Shown: positions 12,565-24,089 of the stretch, piece by piece
How the letters are laid out: the number at the start of each line of letters is the position of its first letter
Numbering within the stretch: position 1 is the stretch's first letter
NCBI GenBank assembly: GCA_030247885.1
Contig: JAPDRO010000008.1
Location: 682,001 to 746,000, forward strand
Source of the DNA: Taxawa tesnikishii (nom. ined.)
Lineage: Eukaryota; Ascomycota; Dothideomycetes; Dothideales
Direction of reading: 5' to 3'
Length of the DNA: 64,000 nt
Translations under genes and position numbers: made by a program
Notes under the pieces: generated by a model
Told to the model about the DNA's origin: nothing
What the model saw: only the letters and a program-made list of their open reading frames with translations
Databases searched by the model: none

Positions 12565-14688
12565 TTGTCTGTTCGGATTTCTGTGCGAAAGTTCTTTCTG
12601 TGCGTTATTGAGTTTGTGCTAACCACGTGTCTAACCCGCAGGCAAGTCAAGGGACAAATTCCGCTAAGCGCAGACTACCCGGCACCGCAACAGCGACGCC
12701 TCAGCAAGTGCAGGCATGAAGATACTTTACGGTTTGCTTCCACTCCGACCCCTAAGCACAGGAAAACCTCGCTCATTTCGCCGCTATGACAGCACGACCA
12801 TGCAGTTCGGCGTTTCAACATCAACCCCGACAAGTCACCTAGGTCTTCTTTGAAGGACCAACACCGGTGCCGGCTCCACGTGCTTTATGATATCCACAAA
12901 AGCTTCTCGCTGTGAAGGCAAGCCTCAAGGTTGGTCCCTTCGTTATTCCTCCACCTCTCTGCTCGATTGCATTACAAGCATGTGCATTCAAGACGTGATT
13001 CCAAGATTCCAAGTTCACGCAAAACGAAGGAAAACGAACAAAAAAAGAGCATCGACCACACACAGAAGTGGTAGTAACTTCGGTACGGGCCGCGGTTGTT
13101 CAGACGGTTTCCCGTTCCTATCTCGAGGGGGCAGGGTAGAAACAAACGAAGCGGCGTCAGGTGGATGAGACAAGGCTGAAGTAAATGGATGGTTTCTTGC
13201 GTCGCTATCGTTCTTCATTGCTACGGCGTTTTTGCCCTTCAGCGTGGACGTGCATTGGGAGAAGACGATTGACTACTCTGTGTAGATAAGGATAGCTACG
13301 TATCAAAAGGATCGTTTCAAGGAGGCCTACGGGCCTCGGCATGAAGTCATTGCTTTCCGCTTCGTCCATATAAGCTCGAGAGAGATATCACAAAGTGCGG
13401 ATGGGTGTTTCATATGAAGTGGCGGTTTCCTGTGTTTCTATGTTTAACCCTGGATATATTGTGGCTTCCACGTGGGTGAACATAAGGGCGGAATAGGCCG
13501 AGTGTTTGTGCTTCTTTGGAACGGAGATGGGCAGAGGCGCACAGGTGGATCTGGATAGGAAGAAGTTATCTAGTTCGGTAAAAGTCTGCTGTTAAGGCTG
13601 GCCGCAAGGAGTGTGTGAGATGAGGTTGAAGGCGCGCGATTGGTCAGTGAGCGGATATTGGTAGCAGTAGCACAAGACGGCGTTTGGCGGATCAGCCCGT
13701 GGGAGGCTGACTGCGCGCTGACCGGCTATTGATTTGCGCCCCTTTCTTGAGAGACTCTCACGGGTCGACTTTCCTCGCTCTGTTTGCTTGCGAGCGACTC
13801 GTCGGGTTGTTGAACGATTTATTTGGCCCGAAACCGGGAGCCGCTCTGTGCAACAGCATGGGTCCGATGGTGTCCGTTTGATGCTTGAGTTTAACCAGGT
13901 GCCCGGAAACGCCGTGATACGACGGGGCCTGGCTGGTTACATGGAGGTTCGTGAAAACTGATGACCCTGGAGGACTGGAGTTGCTCCCCTCGTGTTTGTT
14001 CTAATTGAGCGCGCTGCTAGCCGCTATCAGTTAGCAGTCGGCTCACTAGTCACAACACGGCCGCAGTTCCACGCGCGCGCGCTATGGTACGGCTTTCGGT
14101 GTGCTGCACATGTTAGTATACGCGAGAGGGGCATGGCGCGCGTGGTGCGTGGTCGGTCTGTCATGACGGGAACAGGAGTCCAACCGATTCTGTAGAGCGA
14201 CCGATCCGAGGCGGAGGCTGAGGCTGAGGCTGAGGCCGAGCTGACGGATGTGGAGGATGGAACAAACGGGACGGCTAGTGAATCTTCAGCTGTGCTGTTC
14301 CAGTCCCGCGAAACCACCTAACCCTGATACCCAAACCCATACAATCTCTTGCAAACCAACATCGCTGCTCCCTGCCCACTGCTCCACGTCTCGGCCAACC
14401 CCAAGGCGCCCTGGGCATTCCGCACTGCTGTCAACTACTACACACTCGCTCCCTTCCTGCAGTAGCCTTTCCTTCCTGCATCCCGCAGCACTCAACTCAG
14501 CCTCGCGCCGAATCTCTGCTTACCCGACTGCCGCCCAAGAAACTGACCTGACCTGACTTGCTCTGCGTGCGCACACTACAACACAGCTGGATCGACACCC
14601 CCACCGCTGCTACCCGCTTGGCTCCAGACAACCGCCCCAGTCTCACCAGTCTCCGTTCCACATTTCTTCTTTTCTTCCACATGAATTC
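12565..14688. other. 2.1-kb gene-free region upstream of the Hsp70-like gene
   Basis: The largest spacer of the window. ORFs are short and unrecognised. From about 14290 to 14688 the plus strand is C/T- and C/A-rich, typical of a long fungal 5' leader. A small six-base repeat lies at 14207-14241. No tRNA or rRNA was recognised. Confidence 0.4.
14207..14241. repeat. Hexanucleotide repeat (GAGGCT-like), about five copies
   Basis: GAGGCG/GAGGCT units repeat in tandem in the upstream region of the Hsp70-like gene. Minus-strand translation gives a Ser-Ala run inside a short ORF that has no other support. Confidence 0.7.
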
Positions 14689-14701
14689 ATGTCGTCCATG
14701 A
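14681..14701 (+). promoter_or_regulatory. Upstream ORF overlapping the Hsp70-like start codon
   Basis: An ATG at 14681 opens a six-codon ORF whose TGA (14699-14701) overlaps an in-frame Met codon of the main ORF (14698-14700) in an ATGA arrangement. The main ATG is at 14689 in another frame. Scanning ribosomes that use the first ATG would end right at the second main-frame Met, an arrangement compatible with reinitiation. Whether the transcript includes this ATG is not known. Confidence 0.5.
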
Positions 14702-17164
14702 ACCAGCGCTTCCGTAACTTTGTGGGATCAAAGCGCAAGTCCTCAAACAACGTCGCGACCACCAGCACCACCACCTCGACGCCTGCTACCACAAACGGCA
14801 GCAGCAGCTCCACCACCTCCGCTGCTCCTACCACAACTTCGACCGCTCAGACAATCCCTTCCGTTACAGCAAACCCGAATTCTTCGTCTACATCGCTCGC
14901 CATGAACCAACATCCGAACCAACAGCCCATTGGGAGGCCTCCTTCCTACACGTACACCAATCCCGGCGCGAACAACCTTGGCGCGCCCAACCAGCATATG
15001 GGTGGCAGACCGACCAGCCCAATGCCTCCACCACCTCTCGACACTGGCAGACACCCAGTTGCTTACCAACCGGACCACACCCGGCAGATGTACGGACAGC
15101 ACCCTCCAGCAGGCCCTCCAAGCTACCCAACTCAGCCCCAGCCACCATACGGGTATGCTCCACAACCCGTAGTAGGACCTCACTCGTACCACAACAGATT
15201 GGCAGAAGTTGAGGGCAGTCAGAGGAGCAAGGCACAGCTTATAGTGGGCATTGACTTCGTAAGGCCTCCCACATCATGATCTCGAACACAACACCTGACA
15301 TACAGACAGGGCACAACATTCTCTGGCGTCGCATTCGCATTTGCAACAAATACAGAAGCAAAGGAAGACATCATTGTAGAATGGCCTGGTGCGGGAACAC
15401 AGACGAAACAAAAGGTCCTTAATACCCCTCGAAACACCCCCGGTACGAAGCTGACGCCAAGCAGATTCCTACAGTGCTATATTACGACCAGCACCAGCAA
15501 GTTGTTGGATGGGGACCAGACATCGCTGACGCGCTCGCACCGACTGGATACCCGAAGCCGGGCGTACAGAAAGTCGAGTGGTTCAAGCTCCAGCTAATGC
15601 TTAGCGGAAACACCTACATCGACCCAATTAACCTCCCTCCTCTTCCACCGGGGAAATCCGAGATCGATGTTGCAGCCGACTACCTTTTCAAGCTGCGTCA
15701 GGCGATGCGCAACCAGTTGCAGAAGACGCTTGGTGAGGTGTTCACAAGAGAGGAGCGCAACATCAGATATTTCCTCACGGTACCAGCTATCTGGAACGAC
15801 GCAGGAAAGGCAGCGACAAGGGCAGCGGCCATCCAGGCCGGTTTCCTAAGGGATGAGAACGACAACCGCCTGACATTGATCACTGAGCCGGAAGCTGCAG
15901 CTATGTTTTGTTCTAAGACTGGACTCTTAAACCTCAAAATTCACGACGCCGTCCTGATTGTTGACTGTGGCGGTGGCACCGTCGATTTGATCGCCTACGA
16001 AGTGGAAGAAGAGTCGCCCTTCACCGTCGCAGAATGCACAGCCGGTTCCGGCGACTCTTGCGGTTCGACGGCGCTCAACCGCAACTTCTCCAACATCTTG
16101 CGCGCAAAGATTAGGAAGATGAAGCTGCCAGATGGCTCCAAGATGGCTGGTAGAGTGTATGCAAAGTGCATTATGGACTTTGAGAACCGCATCAAAGCCG
16201 ATTTCCGCAACAATGGCCAGAAGTGGGCTGTGGATGTTGGTATCGAAGCAGACTTCCCCGAGGCTAATATCGAAGAAGGGTACATGACATTTACCAATGA
16301 GGAAATCCTTCAATGCTTCGAGCCTGTCGTTAACAGAATTCTGGAGCTGGTCAGAAACCAGATCATTGCCATTCAGGCGCAAAACAGGATGCTCCAGGTG
16401 AGACGCGACCGTGTGGCATGCACATTTACAAAACTTTCCATTTGCTAACGCAGAAGCATAGAACGTCCTAGTCGTCGGTGGCTTCGGATCCTCTGAATAC
16501 CTTTTCCAGCAAATCAAGCTCCACGTGCCTCCCCAGTTCCAAACCAAGGTGGTGCGACCCATGGACTCGGTTGCCGCGATTGTCAAAGGAGCTGTGACCG
16601 CAGGTATCACGGAACGAGTGATCACCCACCGAGTGGCACGTCGGCACTACCTGATGGCCACTCTCCAGCCGTTCAAGGAAGGCTATCACCCAGAACAGTA
16701 CCGTGTTCCCAGTCTGGACGGCAGAGACCGGTGCAAGTACACGCGACAGATCTTTGTCCAAAAGGGTGAGCGAGTCAAAATCGGCGAACCGGTCAAGGTC
16801 AGCTTCTTCCGACAGGTGGCGCCGGGCGCGACACTAATGTACGAGGACATTCTGTACGCTTGTGACGAGGATGTCTGTCCAGAGTACACCAAGGATCCTC
16901 GTGAGTTTCATCCTCTCCTTAGATCTTTGCTTTTGTGGTGGAGTTGCTAATGACGGTGGTGTAGGCATCAAGGAAATCGTCACCCTCACCTCGGATCTGA
17001 GCCGCAAGAACCTGGAAAAGGACTTTGAGCGCATGGACACACCACAGGGCACATTCTACCGAGTATACTTCGACATCTACCTCACACTCGACGGCTCCGA
17101 GTTCAACGCTGAGCTCGTCTGCCAAGGCGAGGTCATGGGAAGGTGCTCGGCCAGATTCAGATAA
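14689..17164 (+). CDS. Divergent Hsp70-family ATPase with a disordered N-terminal extension
   Basis: Five exons (14689-15258, 15310-15414, 15465-16397, 16462-16900, 16965-17164) give 748 residues. The first 180 residues are low complexity: a Ser/Thr tract followed by a Pro/Tyr/Gln/Gly-rich tract. The actin-like ATPase domain follows: phosphate loop 1 IVGIDFGTTFSGVAFAF (spliced across intron 1), IRYFLTVPAIWND, LITEPEAAAMF, phosphate loop 2 LIVDCGGGTVDLIAYE and the adenosine motif VLVVGGFGSSEYL. The canonical substrate-binding domain is replaced by a short beta-rich end (IKEIVTLTSDLSRKNLEK), as in the fungal Hsp70-like (HSPA12-like) group rather than cytosolic Ssa. It is probably not a general chaperone. 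Intron 2 has an atypical GTCCTT donor. Confidence 0.88.
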
Positions 17165-18325
17165 TGGGAGAACGTTGAGAACTCGGAGAGGAGTTGGGGG
17201 CTTGTTTTGTCAAACTTCGACCTACAGAAGAAGACGGATGGAAAGGGAGGCCGATGCCCTGATAGGGAGAAGTGAAATGAGAAGTGGGAGGTGTCAAATG
17301 ATGGAGGATCAAATATGTGCTTGGCTACATCTTTTTCTCTGTCCCTTTGTCGTTTTCCATCTTCAAGCAAGACAGACATACCCCTTTATCCGGCCCTGCA
17401 GGTCATGTTTCTTCAGAGACGATTGGCAAGGGCAGACCACGCTTTATTCTGTTAATTAATGCGATAAAGTACGTATCTTTTCTTTTAGCGATAATTCTAT
17501 CTATAATCTCTTTTCCTCTATATATATCCTTAGCATCATGCTCAGTGCATTCTGTCCTTTTGCGTGCAATCAGCGGCCGTGAGCTAGCCGAGTTCCCCTC
17601 TCATGCGCATTTGCACTGCAAGGAATTGTCCCAGTGCGAGGCTCTGACGGAGCAGCTAGCACGAGGAGGAACGATGTCTAGATATACATAATGAGACTGT
17701 CCGGTGTAGCAGAGGGATAGCAGAATTTGCACACCACATTGGCGGCATTAGAGACACCCTCTACGGGGGAAGCACTTGGGGTGCATCAAGCAGGAAGAAA
17801 GCTACCTCCGTGGGAAAACGGCTTGGACTGTCACGCAAGCATTCCTCAGGTCACGTATGGAAATTGTCTGTAACAGAACCCTCCGAAGACTAATGAGATC
17901 GCCGGGGGGGGGGGGGGGGCGATACCCACAGAGCTCTTGGGGTGATCACGGGGGCGGGACCGGCAACCCCTAGAGCCAGATCCCGTAGTTGTTGGTATGC
18001 GAGGGTAAAAGAGGGAGGGAACGGTAAAGACAGATATACCATCGGAACCATCATGGGCAGTGAAGCTAGCGTGCCTGCAGACTTGCACTGTGCAGGGCAA
18101 ACACAGTACGCACCGGGCACAGCAGCTGCAGGCACACAAAGTGTGGCAACAAGTGTATCCGTAGGACGACTTTTGACTGAGAAACGATTCAAGTTCTGCT
18201 CTGTGTGGAAAACCTCTGCCACGATGCATAGACACCATGCTAGGATAAAAGGGGTATCACATACTGTGTTTCAGTACCGCTATCAATCACGTAACCCACC
18301 ACTACCCATCACTCTCACTGCTCCT
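17165..18325. other. Convergent spacer with a 16-G tract
   Basis: About 1.16 kb between convergent genes. It includes an AT-rich stretch near 17450-17540 and a pure G tract at 17904-17919. No supported ORF. Confidence 0.4.
17904..17919 (+). repeat. Poly-G tract, 16 bases
   Basis: Sixteen consecutive G residues in a non-coding spacer. On the opposite strand a short shadow ORF reads it as Pro. Confidence 0.9.
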
Positions 18326-19696
18326 TTAAAACGACAGCAAACTCCTCAAAATCGCCCACCCGCCCGCCACTCCCAACAACGTCCCCAGTAACACCGCCCT
18401 TCCCTCCCAGCTCAATACCAGGTACGCCAGCACGCCCACCACGACCTCCTTCCTTCTCGCACTCGCCCGTCTGGCCGCCCAATCCGCTCTCGTCCGGAAC
18501 GGTGGCTTGATCCACGCCTCCCCACCCAACGGCTTTAGCGGAATCAGGACGTGCAGCGCAACGGGCTTGTGATCCGACGTTGGTTGTAGTGGGAGCGATG
18601 TGTAGTTCAGGACTTTGGGCTGGGTACCAGGGAACGGTGGCTCGAGGTACAGAATACGATCACACCAGCTGGGGTAGCGATGTTTGGCCCAGACCCACTC
18701 GTTCTCCTCGGGCGGAGGCACGATGCTTGCGTTCCCAGTCGCGCGGGCGCGGGCAAGACGTCGGGACAGGTCGTGTTGCGCCTTCGCGGAGTATTTGTAG
18801 GTCGGTGGGAAGTTGATGGGTGCTTCGGTCAGGTAGTGCAGCGTGCGTCCTGCGGAGCGTTCGCGGGTGAGTTGGTCTTTGGGGATGAGGTTGGAAAAGT
18901 GGTGGGGTTCGGAGGGCGAAGTAGCGGGTTGGGGCCAGTTCCGGTGGTCTTGAGGTCCGGGTGGTTTGTCCGAGGTGCGGTAGTTGAGGTCGCCGGAGAA
19001 GAAGAAGTGAGATGTGCTGGTCAGAGGGCCTTGGTAAGTGGACTGCTTCGCATGTGTGCCGTCGTCCGTGGCGGAAGAGAGGAGTGGCTCAGACTCCTCA
19101 GAGGGATGCTCATTCACGACTTTAGGCTTGGCTTTAGCGTTGAAGGCTCTCGGAGCTCTAGTGAAGACGAGGTTCTCGTTGATAGCCTTCCAATCTTGGT
19201 TCCTTCGATCGCATGCGTCTTCCATGGGAGCCAGATGTGCGGATATAAAGGTGGTTTCCATCTCTTCACCACCTTCGCCAGCCGTATAGCCCAGACGTAT
19301 ACCTACAGCACCCTTGTTGCCCATCTCCCACAATCCAACACCCACTCCAGCAGTCTCAATCCATCTGATCTTTCTCGGGACTTCACGTTTTGCATAGAGC
19401 ATGAAGCCCGTCAGTCCCACGTTGCTTGCCAACACCCGCTCATACTGGCTGTTCCAATCCTGGCTCTTCAATGCTGTGTCCAACGCAAAGCTGAACCGAT
19501 CGAAGTAGGGTGTGAGGAACGAGCCGCCAAGGAATGAGTTTGCAATAGGAGCTATCTCCTGTAGAGCTAGTACAATCAGGTCTGGCGGAAGATGTTGCTT
19601 TGAGAGGCCATTGAAGAGCTGAGACGCGAAGTAGCTGACATCGACGAGAGTACGGCCGCAATTGAAGGTGACGATGTATGTGTTGAGCTCCGCCAT
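18326..19696 (-). CDS. Inositol polyphosphate 5-phosphatase-like protein with C-terminal membrane anchor
   Basis: A single 456-residue ORF. The upstream in-frame codon at 19702 is GTG, so I place the start at the ATG at 19696 (MAELNTYIVTFNCGR). The endonuclease/exonuclease/phosphatase fold is clear: TFNCGRTLV, LIVLALQEI (metal-binding Glu), WEMGNKGAVGIRL, ISAHLAPMED, FFSGDLNYR (catalytic Asp/Asn), RYPSWCDRILY and TSDHKPVALHVLI (catalytic His). These match the INPP5 group that removes the 5-phosphate of phosphoinositides. The last 45 residues include a hydrophobic segment (VGVLAYLVLSW and LLGTLLGVAGGWAIL), which suggests a tail anchor in an internal membrane. A central stretch near residue 200 is Ser/Glu-rich. 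Confidence 0.9.
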   Translation of the reverse strand: MAELNTYIVTFNCGRTLVDVSYFASQLFNGLSKQHLPPDLIVLALQEIAPIANSFLGGSFLTPYFDRFSFALDTALKSQDWNSQYERVLASNVGLTGFMLYAKREVPRKIRWIETAGVGVGLWEMGNKGAVGIRLGYTAGEGGEEMETTFISAHLAPMEDACDRRNQDWKAINENLVFTRAPRAFNAKAKPKVVNEHPSEESEPLLSSATDDGTHAKQSTYQGPLTSTSHFFFSGDLNYRTSDKPPGPQDHRNWPQPATSPSEPHHFSNLIPKDQLTRERSAGRTLHYLTEAPINFPPTYKYSAKAQHDLSRRLARARATGNASIVPPPEENEWVWAKHRYPSWCDRILYLEPPFPGTQPKVLNYTSLPLQPTSDHKPVALHVLIPLKPLGGEAWIKPPFRTRADWAARRASARRKEVVVGVLAYLVLSWEGRAVLLGTLLGVAGGWAILRSLLSF

Positions 19697-20032
19697 TTTC
19701 ACAGAGAAATGTTAGTCAGCTTGCAACACGAAGAGAATGATATATGATGGTAGGATGTAGGCAAGAGATCTCTAAGGAAGTAGGATAGAAGTAAACATAA
19801 GTGACGTCATTTCTTAGAATTGCTATGTGCGAATGGGCTGCGTATCGGGTCCGCTGCTTCAATTTAATGAGCCATTGTGGTTATGATATCTTCGTTAGGC
19901 TTCAGGCTTGAAAAATAACATCCACTGGTCATACGTGCAAAGACGTTCCAATCCCAACTTCCAAGCTCTCCATGGCCGTAACGCCCCATTGAGCCGTTTC
20001 CAAAGAATGCAAACAACCACCCTGCAACGTAA
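19697..20032. other. Spacer between INPP5-like and membrane-protein genes
   Basis: About 335 bp, presumed promoter of the INPP5-like gene and 3' UTR of the next. No gene seen. Confidence 0.4.
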
Positions 20033-20948
20033 CTAATCACGAAACATCTGCATTTCTACCTCCACTTCCGCTGATACGGGACTTCCGCTCCTGCTGACGC
20101 CATCATAGAGACTCCCGAGCTGATGGCGGGGATTTAGGCTTGCGAAACCTTCCGTGAGAGCCGAGTACGGCTTGTCTCGTTCTGAAGTCGAACCTGGCGG
20201 CAGACTGGATGAACGAGGAAGTTCAAAAGCATTCCGGCGCGGTGACCGGTTCTCTAACGGGACTGGCTGGGCTATCGATTCAGAGTAAGCGTGACGGTGA
20301 GCTGTAGGTCGGTGAATTGGTCGAGAGAAATTGGTTGCATTCGAGGGAGACAATGGAATCGATGTTGGCCCGGAGGGCTCCCAGGTGTAACGCGGGTTTT
20401 TGAAGTAGTCAGAGGCGTACGTGGAATCCGGTAATCTGGATGGCGTCGATATGGGATTGGACGTTGGTGGCGTTGAGGGAGTGAGAGGTCTGGATGTCCG
20501 GCGTAGTAGTTTCGAGGTTCCACTGCTCCGCTGCTGGGGAGAAACGTAGGCTTGCGGCGGGGAGGCGGGTGGCGTCAAAGGCATATTCGCAGGGGCGTTA
20601 GGGGTCGTCTTCGAACCACTTGATATCGTTAGGATATTGAGTTTTAAGGCTCGAATTGGCTGTGTTTGTCCCTCCGTTGCTGCTTCCACTCCAGCGGTTG
20701 CCGTTGTTAATGTTGTCATCATCGCCTCCGTCCCTGCGGGTGCTAACAACGCCGTAATGTTGAAGCAGCAGAAAAAGTGCGATCGTAAAGAGAGGACCAA
20801 TAGCGAGTCCGATGACAATCCACAAGATGATCTTGCCGGTAGTTTGACAAGCTTGGGAATGCAGGGCTAAGGACGTCTTATGGCCGAGTGATGAAAACTT
20901 CGAGGAAACCCTTCTTGAAGTGTTGCGGCACCGTTGACGAAAGGGCAT
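20033..20948 (-). CDS. Single-pass membrane protein with a Pro/Ser-rich tail, frame broken
   Basis: The first part starts at an ATG in good context (20948, MPFRQRCRNTSRR); an earlier in-frame ATG at 21074 has a poorer context. It has a basic N-terminus and one strong transmembrane segment (IILWIVIGLAIGPLFTIALF), then an Asn/Gly/Asp-rich stretch. The second part, in another frame, is a Pro/Ser/Thr-rich tail (MPLTPPASPPQ onward) to the stop at 20033. Two nearby C runs (minus strand; G runs at 20592-20595 and 20601-20604) would each need one more base to join DDP to LTPP and on to ANMPLTPP. That gives about 305 residues. I do not recognise the family. The tail could carry phosphorylation or SH3-type sites. 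Confidence 0.65.
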
Positions 20949-22326
20949 GGTATATGTAGGTTGACTGTCGGATAGGATCGCGTAAGGATGAATAAGGATG
21001 CTGGAGGAGATGCAGAAGAGGTCCACCGATTGGACGCAGAAATGCCTTCTGCCTGCAACAGATGCAGCTTCCATGAGAGGTCGCGACTGCCGGATTGGTC
21101 AAGACCACCATGTGTGCTCGCCTTACTGCGGGCTGAGGGAGTTAAGGAACGCCCCGGATGCATACACGGTGATCAAGAGACGCCGCTGCCGAATACGGCT
21201 TGGTGGCTTGAAGGATGTTGGCGGAGAGAACGGATGTACGGCTTCCGATCGGAGTATATCTAGAAACCGAGCAGCGCTTTCTCAGCAGTCGGACAAGAGT
21301 GAGTAAAGAGTGACTGATTAACGAGCATCGTACGACAGCAGTAATGCTGGTCAGTCCATAGAACATCATGCATCCGATGGCAAAATATCCCCGCTACTTG
21401 CTTCAGTGCTCAGCCGTAGCTGTAAAGGCATGAAGTGCTCAGTAATTCAGCTACTGGGCAGCGAGATCTGTCCCTTGGCCGTTCTTGAAAGTGCAGCATC
21501 GTTGAGCCAAGGGAGCGTGGTCTGTCAGCGGCATAGTGCGGTCAACGTAATCCGAAGCCACGTCTGAGTCAAGGTAATGCATGCACCTCCCTCGCATCAG
21601 GTCATGAGTGCCGCACTGCCCGAGAGGAAAGATGTGGCCTCAAGAACCGCCAGACCCGTCTTGACCCCGAGATCTCGTGAAATGTCCGCAACAAGAACTT
21701 CTTGCTCCGTTCAACAATGCAATACCTTTGAGGATTCCAACAAGAGCCTCATTCCGCGGGGTCCCGGTTGTGCCTGTCGCGATTTCGGTATGTTGCGAAT
21801 CCGTGAGGACCAAAGACACATATGTCCCGCAGATGCATGCTGGCAGAGGTGGTCAACAGTAGCAGACTGTAACGTTCTGCCATGATCATAACTACATATT
21901 CATTGTATGCCGAGGCAATGTCATGGTTCCGGGCGGACCCTCCAACATTTCAATGGCCTGGCGGCACGAACAAGCTTTTGGACCGGGGTTAGCGCCCGCT
22001 AAACTCCATACGGAAACTCTTCCCGAACAATCTTCTCCAGCCTCTCCTCTTATCTTTTCGCGATACCCCCATTTCCTCCATTCACATGGGTGAACAGTGA
22101 AAGATAGCAACGTGATTGGCCACACTCGTTATACGTGCATCGTTGAACGACCATCTCGCCGGCCAAATTCCGCAGGAGCAGGTCTGCCTATCGATGTCGG
22201 GGTGCTGCCTATCACGGTGTAAGATATATAAGGACGATAGGACTGCGATGCCTTCTGCCATGTGTCTCTCAATTCCATCGACCGACACTCTACTAGAGAA
22301 ACCGCTCGTACTTTCCATCCTCCAAG
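20949..22326. other. 1.4-kb divergent spacer, no gene seen
   Basis: Lies between the membrane-protein gene and the MFS gene. It contains a TATA-like element near the MFS start. The short ORFs have no recognisable content. Confidence 0.4.
22225..22233 (+). promoter_or_regulatory. Probable TATA box of the MFS gene
   Basis: TATATAAGG lies about 95 bp before the ATG at 22327, a good match to the TATA consensus at a suitable distance. Confidence 0.45.
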
Positions 22327-24089
22327 ATGGCCACCGCTGACGTTGCAGAGGACCCGCATGTCCCAGGCACAGTCCATCTTGTTGACCTTGAGGGTACCAT
22401 GCACGCACAGCATGCCAGAGGTGGCCAGAAAGACATTGTGCTTGTACCAGCCCCGTCTCAGGACCCGGATGACCCACTCAATTGGAGCCCTCGACGGAAA
22501 GTGTTGTCTACAGTGTGCATGTGTGTCTATACTCTGATGGTTGGCATTGCTTCCGCTGCAATTTACTCCGTGCTCGAACCAATTTCCGAAGCTACCGGAC
22601 TCACCCTCGGAGAGCTGAATGCAGGCACGGGATATATGTTCCTGTTCTTTGGGTGGGGCTGTCTTTTCTGGCAACCGCTGGCCCTGCAGTACGGGAAACG
22701 CCCCGTCTACCTCTTCAGCATTTTGGCAACAATGGCAATCCAGCTTTGGGCGCCATACACGAAGAATAATGGTCAATGGATCGCAAACAAGATCCTTCAA
22801 GGATTCGTGGGAGCTCCCATCGAGAGCTTGTGCGAAATAAGTGTCACGGACATCTACTTTCAGCACGAGAGAGGAACCTATATCGCGTTGTATGCCCTGT
22901 TGCTGGCGGGAAGCAACTTCCTCGCTCCTGTGTTTGCGGGCTTCATTGCGGATGGACAGAGCTGGGAGTGGGTGCTGGTAAGATAGCATCGTAAAGAAGG
23001 CCTACGAAGCCTGTTGATACTGACACATGCAGTACTGGTGCGCCATCTTCTGCGCCATGGGCTTCGTCTTCTTGTTCTTCTTCATGGAGGAGACCAACTA
23101 CGACAGACATGCCATCTCTGGCGTGACAGCAACACAAGCCAGCAGTCCGACAGGCTCAGCCTCTCCAGCAGAGATTGCCAACGAGAAAGCTGTCATGCCG
23201 AAGACAGGAGAGGCTGAAGCCGACACCGAATCCTCACAGGGCACCCAGCAAACGTACAAAAAGAAGAACTACCTAGACAAGATCAAGTTGTTCCAGTCCG
23301 CCGATCTACGCAAATCGAACCATCTCGGTGGTATGATAGCTAGACCCCTGATCTTTCTCTCGTTCCCGGTCATATTCTACGCTGGATTTAGCTACGGCAG
23401 CAACCTCGTCTGGTTCAACGTCCTCAATGCTACTGCCTCCCTTATCCTGTCAGGCGAGCCGTACAACTTCCAGGCCTCCATGGTCGGCTTATCCTACCTC
23501 TCGCCTTTGATTGGCGTTGCTGTCGGATCCTTCTACACAGGTGTGGTTGGAGACAAGGTCGTTCTAAGGATGGCACGGCGGAACAAAGGTCTTCTCGAGG
23601 CTGAACACCGTCTTTGGCTCTTCCTCCCGTCTCTCTTACTCATTCCCTTCGGCCTGATCTTGTGGGGTGTCGGTGCTGCTCATCATATACATTGGTTTGG
23701 GTAAGTATCACTTGTTGTTACATCCATACGCAGGCTAACGATCTGCTAGCTGCGTCTTCGCAATGGGCGTCATCGCTCTCACCAACACCATCGGCCTGCA
23801 GCTCAGCGTCAGCTACTGCATTGATTCGTATCGCGATCTTGGCGGAGAAGCAATGGTAACGGTTATCCTCGTCCGGAACACAATGAGCTTTGCTATCGGC
23901 TATGGCATTACACCTTGGGTGACGGATATGGGCCTACAGAATGCCTTCATCCTTGCCGCCTTTGTGGGGTTGGCTCAATGCCTAAGCTTCTTGGTCATGG
24001 TTAAGTTTGGTAAACGATTCCGAAAAGCCAGTGCGACGCGGTATGCGACGTATGTCGAGCAGATGGCACATAGTGGAATGGTGCATTGA
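22327..24089 (+). CDS. MFS transporter of the drug:H+ antiporter/HOL1-like type
   Basis: Three exons (22327-22977, 23033-23700, 23750-24089) give 552 residues. The cytosolic N-terminus has the conserved DPDDPLNWSPRRK signature that precedes helix 1 in fungal 12-TM multidrug-type carriers. Hydrophobic helices include VCMCVYTLMVGIASAAIYS, YMFLFFGWGCLFWQPLA and LFLPSLLLIPFGLILWGVG. YGKRPVY sits at the motif A position. A long polar loop (residues about 250-310) separates the two six-helix halves. It lies in the plasma membrane and moves a small solute or drug; the substrate cannot be read from sequence. No biosynthetic genes flank it, so a dedicated toxin-export role is unsupported. Confidence 0.92.

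Noticed and set aside
13734-14317. Small ORFs in the spacer before the Hsp70-like gene
   Set aside because: All are under 100 residues, unrecognised, and overlap one another on both strands; the Ser-Ala run comes from a simple repeat.
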